Positions 16,875-26,194 of a stretch of 64,000 bases of DNA are shown here, piece after piece. Each line of letters opens with the position of its first letter. The stretch's first letter is position 1. A program made the position numbers and the translations under genes. Under the pieces are notes generated by a model that saw nothing but the letters and a program-made list of their open reading frames with translations, made no database searches and was not told the origin of the DNA. The DNA is from CADEFQ01 sp050185195 (GTDB lineage: Bacteria > Pseudomonadota > Gammaproteobacteria > Steroidobacterales > Steroidobacteraceae), in NCBI GenBank assembly GCA_050185195.1, contig JBFWZQ010000002.1, positions 62,001-126,000 of the forward strand. Direction: 5' to 3'.

Positions 16875-18806
16875 TCATGGCGCGTGGCGCGCGAGGAAGC
16901 GCCGCGGCTCATCCTGCTCGCGCGTGACCGTGAGCGGCGGCAGGCTCGCGCGCAGCACGCGCCCGTAACTGCGCGACACGAGCCGCGGATCGCAGATCGC
17001 CACCACGCCGCGATCCTCCTCGCTGCGGATCAGCCGGCCGACGCCCTGCTTCAGCGCGAGCGCCGCCTCGGGCAACTGGTAGTCGCGAAACGGATTGCCG
17101 CCCGTCGCTTCGAGGTGCGCGATGCGCGCCTTCACCAGCGGATCCTCGGGCGAGGCGAACGGCAGTTTCTCGATGACGACGAGGCGCAGCGCCTCGCCCT
17201 TGACGTCGACCCCCTCCCAGAAGCTCGCCGTGCCGAGGAGCACCGCGTTGCCGAGCGCGCGGAACTCCCGCAGCAGCTGCTCGCGCGGCGCGTCGCCCTG
17301 CACGAGCAGCGGCCACGGCAACGGCCCCCCGGCACGCTCCCTGATCAGGGTTGCGGCGCGCGCGAGCGCCCGGTGGCTGGTGAAGAGCAGGAACGCACCG
17401 CCGCGGGCGGCCTCGATGAGCGGCAGCGCCTCGGCGAGCATCGCCGCGAGGAAATCCGCGGAGGCGGGATCGGGCATGTCCGGCGGCAGGTACAGCAGGC
17501 CCTGCCGTTCGAAATCGAACGGGCTCTCGATGCGCAGCGTATCGGCGGCGTCGAGGCCGAGGCGCTGGGCGAAGTGGCTGAAATCCTCACCCACCGACAG
17601 CGTTGCGGAAGTGAAAATCCAGGCGCAGGGGCGCGCCTCGACGATGCCGCGAAAACGGGGCGCCACGTCGAACGGCAACAGCGACAGCCCGAAGCCGCGT
17701 GCGTCACGCTCTATGCTGCGCGCCGCCTCGTCCTGCCGGGCGTGCGACACGCGGGTGAGCAGTTCCGCGAGCCGCGCGGCGCGCGCGGCGCAGTGCGCCA
17801 CCGCCGCGTCATCCGCCGCGCCGGCCAGCGCCGCGTGCAGGTCTTCGAGGCTGCCCGCGAGCACATCGAGCGCGGCTTCGAAAGCCACCGGCGCCTCGCC
17901 CCACGCGACGCGCTGTCCGCCGTTGGCCGCAAGACCGCGCACCGGCAAGCTGTCTCGCGCGGCCGCAAGGGACTCGGCCGTGGCCGCAAGCGCAGCGTCG
18001 ACACTGCCGGGCACGCCCTGTCGCGCCAGTTCCGCGCGGGTGTCCGTGAGCAGGTGGTCGACCTGCCGGCTCGATACTTCCACGCCGAAGAACTGCGTGA
18101 CGAGATCGGGCAGCTGGTGGGCCTCGTCGAGGATCACGGCGTCGGCCGTGCCGAGCAGGTCGCCGAAACCGTCTTCCTTCAGCGCGAGGTCGGCGAGCAG
18201 CAGGTGGTGGTTCACGACGACGATGTCGGCATCGTTCGCCGCGCGGCGGGCCGCCACGACGTGGCAGCGCGACCACTCCGCGCAGCGCTGGCCGAGGCAA
18301 TTCTCGCGCGTCGAGGTGATCGCGCCGCGAACGGCGCTCGCGTCCGTGAGCTCGGGGCATTCGGCAAGGTCGCCGCTCACGGTGACGGCCGCCCAGCGTT
18401 CGACCTGCGCGAGGCTGCGGCCCTCGAAGCCCGCGAGCGTGTGCTGCGCCGTCGCTGTATCCAGCCGATGGCGGCACAGGTAGTTGGCGCGTCCTTTCAG
18501 CAATGCGAGGCGGGCCGGCCGGCCGATCGCCGCCGCGACGAGCGGCAGGTCCTTCGCGAAGAGCTGGTCCTGCAGCGTGCGCGTGCCCGTCGACACGATC
18601 ACGCGGCGCCCCGAAAGCAGCGCCGGCACGAGATAGGCAAATGTCTTGCCCGTGCCGGTGCCCGCCTCCACCAGCAACGAGCGCCGCGCTTCGATCGCGT
18701 CGGCCACGCGCGTGGCCATGCGCTGCTGCGAGCGCCGTGGCGCATAACCGGACAATGCGCGGGCAAGCGGACCGCCTGGCGCGAAAACTTCCTCGACGTC
18801 GGACAT
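16875..18806 (-). CDS. yoaA: ATP-dependent DNA helicase, YoaA/DinG (XPD-like) family
   Basis: Superfamily 2 helicase, 643 aa. Walker A is EAGTGTGKTFAYLVPA and Walker B is VILDEAHQLPD; motif VI is QGVGRLIRSEEDRG. Cysteines of the XPD-type iron-sulphur cluster occur in NYLCRHRL, AECPEL and CLGQRCAEWSRC. Length and the absence of the DinG C-terminal extension favour YoaA. It probably acts in repair or replication-fork processing. It is the first gene of a leftward run leading to tsaB and phoBRU. Confidence 0.92.
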   Translation of the reverse strand: MSDVEEVFAPGGPLARALSGYAPRRSQQRMATRVADAIEARRSLLVEAGTGTGKTFAYLVPALLSGRRVIVSTGTRTLQDQLFAKDLPLVAAAIGRPARLALLKGRANYLCRHRLDTATAQHTLAGFEGRSLAQVERWAAVTVSGDLAECPELTDASAVRGAITSTRENCLGQRCAEWSRCHVVAARRAANDADIVVVNHHLLLADLALKEDGFGDLLGTADAVILDEAHQLPDLVTQFFGVEVSSRQVDHLLTDTRAELARQGVPGSVDAALAATAESLAAARDSLPVRGLAANGGQRVAWGEAPVAFEAALDVLAGSLEDLHAALAGAADDAAVAHCAARAARLAELLTRVSHARQDEAARSIERDARGFGLSLLPFDVAPRFRGIVEARPCAWIFTSATLSVGEDFSHFAQRLGLDAADTLRIESPFDFERQGLLYLPPDMPDPASADFLAAMLAEALPLIEAARGGAFLLFTSHRALARAATLIRERAGGPLPWPLLVQGDAPREQLLREFRALGNAVLLGTASFWEGVDVKGEALRLVVIEKLPFASPEDPLVKARIAHLEATGGNPFRDYQLPEAALALKQGVGRLIRSEEDRGVVAICDPRLVSRSYGRVLRASLPPLTVTREQDEPRRFLARHAP

Positions 18807-18897
18807 GCCGACAAAGCTAGCGTCGGGCCACGAGGCTGTCGAGGCGCATATCGCGCGGTTTCAGGCGCTGTCGCGAGGTCCGGGCGACACCGGGCCG

Positions 18898-18915
18898 TGT
18901 TGCTGCGTCGCAACA
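18898..18915. promoter_or_regulatory. Inverted repeat upstream of pckG
   Basis: TGTTGC-TGCGTC-GCAACA, two 6-base arms with a six-base centre, lies about 40 bases upstream of the pckG -10. It could be an operator in the divergent yoaA/pckG region. No regulator can be named from sequence. Confidence 0.35.
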
Positions 18916-18949
18916 TCGTGGCCGCCCGGATCGGGCCGAGGCACGGGGT

Positions 18950-18958
18950 TGGTATACT
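18950..18958 (+). promoter_or_regulatory. Extended -10 promoter of pckG
   Basis: TTGGTATACT contains TATACT (18953-18958) preceded by TG one base away, an extended -10. No -35 hexamer of quality sits at the expected distance. The pckG ATG follows 28 bases downstream. Confidence 0.55.
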
Positions 18959-18986
18959 GGAAAGCTGACCCGAACGAGGAACCAGG

Positions 18987-20762
18987 ATGGCAACAGCGCC
19001 GCGCACGTTCACTCCGCTGCCGCAACTATCACCGGCGGTGGCCGACTGGGTGGCGAGCGTCGCCAGCCTGACCCAGCCCGCCCGGATCCACTGGTGCGAC
19101 GGCTCGCCGGAGGAAATCCGCCACCTGCGCGGCGAACTCGTCGCGTCGGGCGAATTGCATCCGCTCGACGCCCGGACTTTCCCCGGCTGCGACCTCTACC
19201 GCTCACACCCGAGCGACGTCGCGCGCGTCGAGAAGGTCACCTTCATCTGCACCACGAAACGGGAGGATGCGGGCCCGAACAACCTCTGGCTCGCACCTGC
19301 CGAGGGCCACGCGCGCATGCGCGCGCTGTTCAGCGGCTGCATGCAGGGTCGCACGCTCTATGTCGTGCCCTACTGCATGGGCCCCATCGACTCGCCGCAC
19401 GCGCGTTGCGGCGTCGAGATCACGGACAGCGCCTACGTCGTCCTCAACATGGCCATCATGACGCGCATGGGGCGCGCCGCACTCGAGCGCATCGCGGGCG
19501 GCGAGACATTCGTGCGCGGCCTGCACTCCGTCGGCGAACTCGACCCGAACCGCCGCTTCATCATGCATTTCCCCGAGGAACTCACGATCGAGAGCTTCGG
19601 CTCCGGCTACGGCGGCAACGCCCTGCTCGGCAAGAAGTGCCATGCGCTGCGCATCGCGAGCTGGCAGGCGCGCCAGGAAGGGTGGCTGGCCGAACACATG
19701 CTGATCGTCGGGCTCGAGAGCCCGGCGGGCGAGCAGCACTACATCGCCGCGGCCTTCCCCTCGGCCTGCGGCAAGACCAATCTCGCGATGTTGATCCCGC
19801 CCGAATCGCTGCGGGGATGGAAGGTCACCACCATCGGTGACGACATCGCCTGGCTGCATCCGGGACCGGACGGCAGGCTGTGGGCGATCAACCCCGAAGC
19901 GGGCTACTTCGGCGTCGTGCCGGGCACGAACCCGAACACGAACCGCAACGCCTACGAGATGATTCGCCGCGACACGCTCTTCACCAACGTCGCGGTCACG
20001 GCCGACAACCAGCCGTGGTGGGAAGGACTCGAGACGGGCGCACCGGCGATCGACTGGCAGAATCGCCCGTACGACCCGAAGAACGGCGCGGCGGCGCATC
20101 CCAATTCGCGCTTCACCGTCGCGGCCACCCGCAACCCCGCGTACTCGCCGCATGCGGAAGACCCGCAGGGCGTGCCGATTTCGGCCATCGTGTTCGGCGG
20201 GCGCCGTCGCAGTGTCGCGCCGCTCGTCTATGAAGCCCGCGACTTCACGCACGGCGTGCTGCTCGGGGCCGGCATGGCTTCCGAGCAGACCGCCGCTGCC
20301 GAAGGCAAGGTGGGCGTGGTTCGCCGCGATCCGATGGCGATGAAGCCCTTCTGTGGCTACAACTTCGCCGACTACTTCGGCCACTGGATCGACGTCGGAT
20401 CGAAGCTCGCGCGGCCGCCGCGCGTCTACCACGTCAACTGGTTTCGCCGCGACGCCGACGGCAAGTTCCTGTGGCCCGGGTTCGGCGACAACCTGCGCGT
20501 GCTCGCGTGGATGCTCGATCGCTGCAGTGGCCGCGGTGGCGCCGTCGAATCATCGATCGGCTTCGTGCCGCGTGCGGGCGACCTCGACCTCACCGGCCTC
20601 AACCTCGCACCGGGCAGCCTCGACGCGCTGCTGGCCGTCGATCGAGTGGAATGGCGCAAGGAGGCGGCCGATATCCGCGCCTACCTCGGCGAATATGCCG
20701 ACCGGGTACCGGCGGCGCTGATGGCGGAACTCGCGAAGCTGGAGCAGGCGCTGGCGGCCTGA
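18987..20762 (+). CDS. pckG: Phosphoenolpyruvate carboxykinase (GTP)
   Basis: Gluconeogenic enzyme converting oxaloacetate and GTP to PEP, CO2 and GDP; 591 aa, the usual GTP-type length. Visible motifs are VEKVTFICTTKREDAGPNN, the PEPCK-specific PIDSPHARCGVEITDSAYV, the kinase P-loop FPSACGKTNLAM, and IGDDIAWL with metal-binding Asp. NWFRRDADGKFLWPGFGDN also matches this class. It is monocistronic. The GTP class in a proteobacterium is less common than the ATP class but is found in several gammaproteobacterial groups. Confidence 0.97.
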   Translation: MATAPRTFTPLPQLSPAVADWVASVASLTQPARIHWCDGSPEEIRHLRGELVASGELHPLDARTFPGCDLYRSHPSDVARVEKVTFICTTKREDAGPNNLWLAPAEGHARMRALFSGCMQGRTLYVVPYCMGPIDSPHARCGVEITDSAYVVLNMAIMTRMGRAALERIAGGETFVRGLHSVGELDPNRRFIMHFPEELTIESFGSGYGGNALLGKKCHALRIASWQARQEGWLAEHMLIVGLESPAGEQHYIAAAFPSACGKTNLAMLIPPESLRGWKVTTIGDDIAWLHPGPDGRLWAINPEAGYFGVVPGTNPNTNRNAYEMIRRDTLFTNVAVTADNQPWWEGLETGAPAIDWQNRPYDPKNGAAAHPNSRFTVAATRNPAYSPHAEDPQGVPISAIVFGGRRRSVAPLVYEARDFTHGVLLGAGMASEQTAAAEGKVGVVRRDPMAMKPFCGYNFADYFGHWIDVGSKLARPPRVYHVNWFRRDADGKFLWPGFGDNLRVLAWMLDRCSGRGGAVESSIGFVPRAGDLDLTGLNLAPGSLDALLAVDRVEWRKEAADIRAYLGEYADRVPAALMAELAKLEQALAA

Positions 20763-20793
20763 CGGCGAAGGGCTGCGGGCTGCGGGCCAGAAC

Positions 20794-20810
20794 GCGGGCC
20801 TGCGGCCCGC
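20794..20810. terminator. Hairpin between convergent pckG and cyclase genes
   Basis: GCGGGCC-TGC-GGCCCGC forms a perfect 7-bp GC stem with a three-base loop, six bases before the end of the convergent FHA/cyclase gene. No run of T follows on either side, so it is a possible bidirectional terminator or stabilising hairpin only. Confidence 0.4.
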
Positions 20811-20816
20811 AGGTCG

Positions 20817-21722
20817 CTACACCTCTTCGCAGGTGTAGCGGATCGTGCCGGGCGCGCCCGGCTCGGGTGCGCGGCCGAGGCCGATCAGCCCCTCGCCCTT
20901 GATCTGCATGCTGTCGCGGCGGACGAACGACTCCTCGCCGCCAGCGCTCTGCACGAAAGTGCCGTTCGTGCTCTGGTCGATCAGCACGAACTTGCCCCGG
21001 TTCACCTCGATGCGCGCGTGCAGGCGCGAGATGAGGTTGCCCCGCACGACGAGGTCGTTGTCTTCCGCGCGGCCGAGCGAGGCGTGCGGCCGGCGCTCGT
21101 CGAGGACGAACTCCTGTTCGGGCGTGCGCAGCAGCAGCCGCACGGCGCGACGCGCCTCGCGGCCCGCGAGTGCGATCGCCGGGATCATGCTGGTGACGTC
21201 GTCGGTCTGCCACAACACTTCGAAGAGCGTGATCTCGCTGCCCTGCCCCTTGAGCGTGGCGATGTCGATCTGGCGCACCGAGGCGCGCCATTCAGGCGCG
21301 AGCTGCTCGACGGTCGCGGCCGTCGTCATGATCTGGCCGGCCTTGGCCTGGCTCGTCATGCGGTTGGCCGTGTGCACCGTGGCGCCGAAGACATCGCGGT
21401 TCTCGAGCACCACCGGCCCGAAGTGGCAGCCGATGCGGATCGCGACCGGATGGCTGTCGCCCTTGAGATGGGCGTTGACCGTAATCTGCTGCTGCATCTG
21501 GGCGGCCGCATTCAGCGCCTCGTCCGCCGAGGGGAAGGTCGACATGACCTCGTCGCCCATCGTCTTGATCACGGTGCCGTTGTGCCGCTCGGTCGCGGTG
21601 CGCATCACGTCGATGCAGGTTGCGATCATGTCGCGCGCGCGCACGTCACCGAGCTCCTCGAACAGGCGCGTGGAGCCGACGACGTCGGCGAACAGTATGG
21701 CGAGCTCGATATCCTTGCCCAT
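20817..21722 (-). CDS. Class III adenylate/guanylate cyclase with C-terminal FHA domain
   Basis: Predicted 301-aa soluble signalling protein. Residues 1 to about 185 form a class III nucleotidyl cyclase domain with metal-binding Asp residues in LFADVVGSTRLFE and KTMGDEVMSTF and the downstream ANRMTSQAKAGQIMTT segment. An FHA domain follows (about 210-290) with LGRAEDNDLVV, ISRLHARI and DQSTNGTFV, the phosphothreonine-recognition residues. The pairing suggests cyclase activity or placement controlled by Ser/Thr phosphorylation. No partner kinase is adjacent; SrkA at 50 kb is unrelated. Whether the product is cAMP or cGMP cannot be told here. Confidence 0.87.
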   Translation of the reverse strand: MGKDIELAILFADVVGSTRLFEELGDVRARDMIATCIDVMRTATERHNGTVIKTMGDEVMSTFPSADEALNAAAQMQQQITVNAHLKGDSHPVAIRIGCHFGPVVLENRDVFGATVHTANRMTSQAKAGQIMTTAATVEQLAPEWRASVRQIDIATLKGQGSEITLFEVLWQTDDVTSMIPAIALAGREARRAVRLLLRTPEQEFVLDERRPHASLGRAEDNDLVVRGNLISRLHARIEVNRGKFVLIDQSTNGTFVQSAGGEESFVRRDSMQIKGEGLIGLGRAPEPGAPGTIRYTCEEV

Positions 21723-21731
21723 GCCGGTTTC

Positions 21732-22820
<1,089 letters not shown>

Positions 22821-22918
22821 TCGTGTCGTTCTTGCGGGATTGCTGCGTACTCCGGGTAGTCTATCGTTTGCCGGGGAGACGCAAGGGAGGCAAGATGCTT
22901 TTGCGCACTGCTCCGCGA

Positions 22919-23524
22919 TCAGCCGGTACGAAAGAAGCACCACCACGCAATCGCGGCGATGTTGGCAATCACCGAAAGCCAGAACGCCGCCTGGAAGGAC
23001 TGCTTCGAGGACTTGTGGCGAAACATTCCCTGCGCCAGGAGCGCGCCGGGCCATCCGCCCAGAAGCCCGACAAGCAGCAACGTGGATTCCTTGGTCCGCC
23101 AGCGATTGTTCATGGCCGCGGCCTTGTCGAAGGCGTACATCAGGAACGCGACCGGACTTGCGAGCAGGAATGCCGCCGGCACGACGATCGGCAGATCGCG
23201 ATACACAGCCAGCCAGCCAAGCGCCGCGAAGCAGGCCAGCGCCAGCATCAGATGCCTTGGCCAAGATGCCAGCTGCACGGATTGCCTGGCGCCGGTGGGC
23301 CGGCGTTCCAGTCCGGGTATGGAAACATCGGCGGCGCGCACTTTTCCCGAGCCGTCGGACATCCTCTGGAAACGGACGACATCGCCCACGCGCGGTTCGC
23401 GCGCGACGCGCCCGAAGTCTCGCAGGTGGACGAACACATCCCTGCCGCCCTCATCCGGGCGAATGAAGCCGTAGGCCTTGTCGGCCTTCCAGGTGACGAT
23501 CTTGCCGCGGGTAGTGGATAGCAT
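22919..23524 (-). CDS. Cold-shock domain / DUF1294 membrane protein
   Basis: Predicted 201-aa fusion. Residues 1 to about 70 form a cold-shock OB fold with the RNA-binding motifs KAYGFIRP and DVFVHLRDFG. The rest is a DUF1294 membrane domain with about four hydrophobic segments and the family signature DKAAAMNNRWRTKESTLLL, LLGGWPGALLAQGMFRHKS. Such fusions are known but have no assigned function. It is on the same strand as dusA with a 98-base gap. Confidence 0.9.
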   Translation of the reverse strand: MLSTTRGKIVTWKADKAYGFIRPDEGGRDVFVHLRDFGRVAREPRVGDVVRFQRMSDGSGKVRAADVSIPGLERRPTGARQSVQLASWPRHLMLALACFAALGWLAVYRDLPIVVPAAFLLASPVAFLMYAFDKAAAMNNRWRTKESTLLLVGLLGGWPGALLAQGMFRHKSSKQSFQAAFWLSVIANIAAIAWWCFFRTG

Positions 23525-23619
23525 CGAAAACCGGACCGGTTGCGACCTGAATCCCTGCCTTGGTCCCTATCGGGAATAGAGTCTGCCCCATCAGGAACAG
23601 GCGACCCAATCATATTGCA

Positions 23620-23645
23620 CGTAATCGACATATATGTCGATTACG
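23620..23645. promoter_or_regulatory. 26-bp perfect palindrome in front of the AbiE-type locus
   Basis: CGTAATCGACATA and its exact reverse complement abut to form a 26-base perfect palindrome, ending 14 bases before the toxin-remnant ATG. With one indel, the symmetry extends outwards (CATTGCACGTAATCGAC against the complement of GTCGATTACGCGTAATGTG). Known AbiEi antitoxins bind inverted repeats in their own promoters, so I read it as the antitoxin operator. Confidence 0.65.
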
Positions 23646-23659
23646 CGTAATGTGACCAC

Positions 23660-24120
23660 ATGTGGAATGACCGTCAGGCCGTTGAAATCTTCCACCTCCT
23701 GCGAAGATCGGGTTCTCGCGCCGCGGCCAGAAAGATGGAGAAAAGGCGCTGGAGCCCGTGGATGCCGGGATCATCCGCACGTATCGCCTCTACCCCGTGA
23801 TCGCGCAGCACGACTCCGTCCACGCGGCTTTCGCCCAGAAGGTGTCGGCGCTGGCGTTGCGCGAACAGGTCCAGTCGCGGGACGTATTCGATCTCAGACA
23901 GCTGCTGGATGCGGGAGGCGGTGGCAAGGCGTTGCCGGCGCCAACGGCCGCCCACCTGGCCGCAGCCATCAACAATGCGATGGCGGTGGACTACGACGCG
24001 TACGCCGGCCAGGTGCTCGCTTACCTCGAGCCGGAGTACCAGGACCACTACGGTAGCCGGCAGGACTGGAACGCACTGCGAGAGCAGGTCGTGGGTGGCC
24101 TTGAGGTCTTGCGCCCATGA
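23660..24120 (+). pseudogene. AbiEii-type nucleotidyltransferase toxin, internally deleted remnant
   Basis: Two pieces of one AbiEii-like toxin lie in different frames. From the ATG at 23660 the frame reads MWNDRQAVEIFHLL, the usual N-terminus of this subgroup, then turns into unrelated sequence and stops at 23800. From 23758 (GTG) a second frame gives 120 aa, including AAFAQKVSALALREQVQSRD and VFDLRQLL, the C-terminal AbiEii segment. The central nucleotidyltransferase core (the G-G-x-x and D-x-D region) is absent, so catalysis should be lost. The remnant stop overlaps the antitoxin ATG as ATGA, showing the old operon. Toxin-before-antitoxin order is the reverse of classical abiE. Confidence 0.72.
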
Positions 24121-24731
24121 ACCAGATCGAAGCCCTGCAGAGATTGCGCACGCTGGCAACACCGGCCGTCGAATCGCGGCACGTTGCCGCACTGCTGCAG
24201 GTTACCGCCAGCAACGCGACCACGATCCTTCGGCGCCTCGCTGCCGAAGGAATGATCACTCACGTCTCCCGTGGACGCTGGTTGGTGAACCAGAAGATCG
24301 ATCGCCTGGCATTGCCCGGGTTGATCTCGGCCCCCTGCCCGGCTTACGTCTCGCTGCAATCGGCACTGTTCCACCACGGCTTGATCGAGCAGATTCCCTC
24401 GATCCTCTATGCCGTCACGCCCGGGCGACCTCGGCGCCTGCAAACGCCCATGGCTACGATCTCCTTCCACCGGATGCCACCGGTACTCTTCAAGGGCTTC
24501 GAGCTTTCGTCGGCATCCGATGCAAAGATCGCAACACCCGAAAAAGCACTTTTCGACCTGATCTATCTCGCGCCCGGAAGATCGCGCGTGTTCTCGAAGC
24601 TTCCCGAACTCACGATTCCGCGCCGATTCCAGTGGCGGCGCCTGAAGGAATACACGGCGCTGGTGCAGTCGTTGGGTCGACGCGCCTTCATCGCCGAGCG
24701 CATCAAGTGGATCCGATCCGCTTCCAACTGA
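24117..24731 (+). CDS. AbiEi-family type IV antitoxin / transcriptional repressor
   Basis: Predicted 204-aa protein, apparently intact. The N-terminus is a winged helix (SRHVAALLQVTASNATTILR, LAAEGMITHVSRGRWLVN), followed by the AbiEi C-terminal antitoxin domain with SAPCPAYVSLQSALFHHGLI and IATPEKALFDLIYLAPGR. In abiE systems this protein neutralises the toxin and represses the operon. Here the toxin gene in front is broken, so the antitoxin may survive as a regulator of the palindrome at 23620 or as an anti-addiction relic. Confidence 0.8.
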   Translation: MNQIEALQRLRTLATPAVESRHVAALLQVTASNATTILRRLAAEGMITHVSRGRWLVNQKIDRLALPGLISAPCPAYVSLQSALFHHGLIEQIPSILYAVTPGRPRRLQTPMATISFHRMPPVLFKGFELSSASDAKIATPEKALFDLIYLAPGRSRVFSKLPELTIPRRFQWRRLKEYTALVQSLGRRAFIAERIKWIRSASN

Positions 24732-24782
24732 TCAACGATTCGAGGGGACGTGCAAGCTACGTGTATAACCAGAGGGTGCCGT

Positions 24783-24942
24783 ATGCGAGTTGCGAAGTGG
24801 GGAAACAGCTTGGCAGTCCGCTTTCCCGATACCGTCGCATGGGCGGGATCGTAGTCGCGAACAAGCACTGGAGCGTTTGCGCGCCCTGAAGAAGTCCGTG
24901 CCCAAGGGCTTCCGTTTCGATCGGGTCGAGGCCAATGCCAGG
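24783..24942 (+). pseudogene. VapB/AbrB-type antitoxin remnant with frameshift
   Basis: From the ATG at 24783 the frame gives MRVAKWGNSLAVRFP, the signature start of an AbrB/SpoVT-fold antitoxin, and stops after 23 residues at 24854. In another frame from 24853 the C-terminal tail of the same family appears (REQALERLRALKKSVPKGFR, FDRVEANAR). The middle of the domain is missing, so both deletion and frame change have destroyed it. Confidence 0.7.
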
Positions 24943-25178
24943 TCGATGCGGCGCTCGCGGTCATGACAACCCTGACGGAGCCCGTGCGCCCGCTTGCAGT
25001 CGACATCCATGCCCGGGCCGTGAAGCTGGCCCGCGGCAACTCGCTCTCGTTCTACGGCGCGCTGATCGTCGCGGCAGCCTCCGATGCCGGTTGCCGCCTG
25101 CTGCACACCGAAGACTTGCAACACGGCCGCAGATTCGGCGACGTACTGATCCACGATCCGTTCCTTGCGGAGACGTAA
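24939..25178 (+). pseudogene. VapC-type PIN-domain toxin, N-terminally deleted remnant
   Basis: In frame with the ATG at 24963, the segment carries VDIHARAVKLARGNSLSFYG, ALIVAAASDAGCRLLHTEDL and HGRRFGDVLIHDPF, the C-terminal half of a PIN domain with its later acidic residues. The N-terminal strand with the first catalytic Asp and about half the fold are absent; the frame continues directly from the VapB tail, so a deletion joined the two genes. Ribonuclease activity is not expected. Confidence 0.72.
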
Positions 25179-25203
25179 ACCATTCGGGGATCACCTGCCC
25201 GAT

Positions 25204-26097
25204 TCATCTGCGCGGCGACGCCCGCGTCTCCGAAGCGTCGCGCAGCAGCTGCGCAATACGCCGGCCCGCCCTGCCGGGCGGCGCATCGAGCCGGTGCACG
25301 AGGCGGGGCGTGAACCGATAACGTGAGCCGGGGTAGCGCAGTTCGCGCAGGCGGCCGCTGCGCAGTTCCGCGCCGATCATGCCGAGGGGCATCCAGCCGA
25401 AGCCCGCGCCCATGAGCAGCGCCTGCTTCTTCGCGTCGAAGCCCGACAGGTGGAACACGCGCTCGCCACCGAAGCCGTGCGGATCGTCCGGCCTGCCGCT
25501 CGAGTCCTGCACCGTCAGTTCCACGTGGTCCTGCAGGTCGTCGAGGCGCACGGCCCCGAGCTGGGCGAGCGGGTGGCCCCGCCGTGCGCACAGCACGCAC
25601 TCGACGGCGGGCAGGTCCTCGGTGGCGAGATACGGCTTCGCGTCGTAGTCCTTCACCACCATGAGGTCGGCGTTGTCCCTTTCGAAGCAGAACTGCACGC
25701 CGCGCTGGAACTCCACCTTCAGCTGGCAGCGCGTCGGCGCGCCCTCGTCGGCGAGCGTCTTGAACGCCGCGAGCGTCGGCCCGACCGGCAGGATGCCGTC
25801 GACGATCACGAGCAGGCGAGGTTCCCAATGATCCGCGAACTGCCGCGCGAGCGCCTCGACCTGGCGCGCCTGCGCGAGCAGGCGCCGACCCTGCGCGAGT
25901 ACGGCTTCGCCCGCCGGCGTGAGGCGCACGCGGTAGCCGCCGCGATCGAGCAGCGCCACGCCGAGGCGCTGCTCGAGCTTGCGGACGTGATAGCTCACCG
26001 CCGACTGCACCTTGTTGAGCTGGCCGGCGGCGCGTGCGAAGCCGCCGTGGCGCACGACGGCATCCAGGGCTTCCACGGCTTCGAGGTCGAGGCGCAT
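25204..26097 (-). CDS. LysR-family transcriptional regulator
   Basis: Predicted 297-aa regulator. The N-terminal winged helix-turn-helix is ALDAVVRHGGFARAAGQLNK with SAVSYHVRKLEQRLGVALLD. The rest is a two-lobe effector-binding domain. It is divergent from the tyrosine phenol-lyase-like gene with a 97-base shared region, the standard LysR arrangement, so that gene (and perhaps aspartate dehydrogenase) is the probable target. The effector is unknown; an amino acid is a reasonable guess from context. Confidence 0.88.
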   Translation of the reverse strand: MRLDLEAVEALDAVVRHGGFARAAGQLNKVQSAVSYHVRKLEQRLGVALLDRGGYRVRLTPAGEAVLAQGRRLLAQARQVEALARQFADHWEPRLLVIVDGILPVGPTLAAFKTLADEGAPTRCQLKVEFQRGVQFCFERDNADLMVVKDYDAKPYLATEDLPAVECVLCARRGHPLAQLGAVRLDDLQDHVELTVQDSSGRPDDPHGFGGERVFHLSGFDAKKQALLMGAGFGWMPLGMIGAELRSGRLRELRYPGSRYRFTPRLVHRLDAPPGRAGRRIAQLLRDASETRASPRR

Positions 26098-26172
26098 GTC
26101 GTTCCAATATTTAGTCCGAGTTGGTGCAAATCATACGCTTTCATCGAATAACGAGGACGGCCTAGGCTGCAC

Positions 26173-26186
26173 CCTCCTGCAGGAGG
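26173..26186 (+). promoter_or_regulatory. Ribosome site embedded in a 14-base palindrome
   Basis: CCTCCTGCAGGAGG is perfectly self-complementary. Its right arm is the strong AGGAGG ribosome site for the ATG at 26195. In mRNA the two arms could pair (5-bp stem, TGCA loop) and mask the site. Confidence 0.55.
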
Positions 26187-26194
26187 AAACCGCC

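Noticed and set aside
20763..20816. Short repeats of CTGCGGGC near the pckG end as a repeat family
   Set aside because: The copies are too short and form part of one hairpin; no second location was found by eye.
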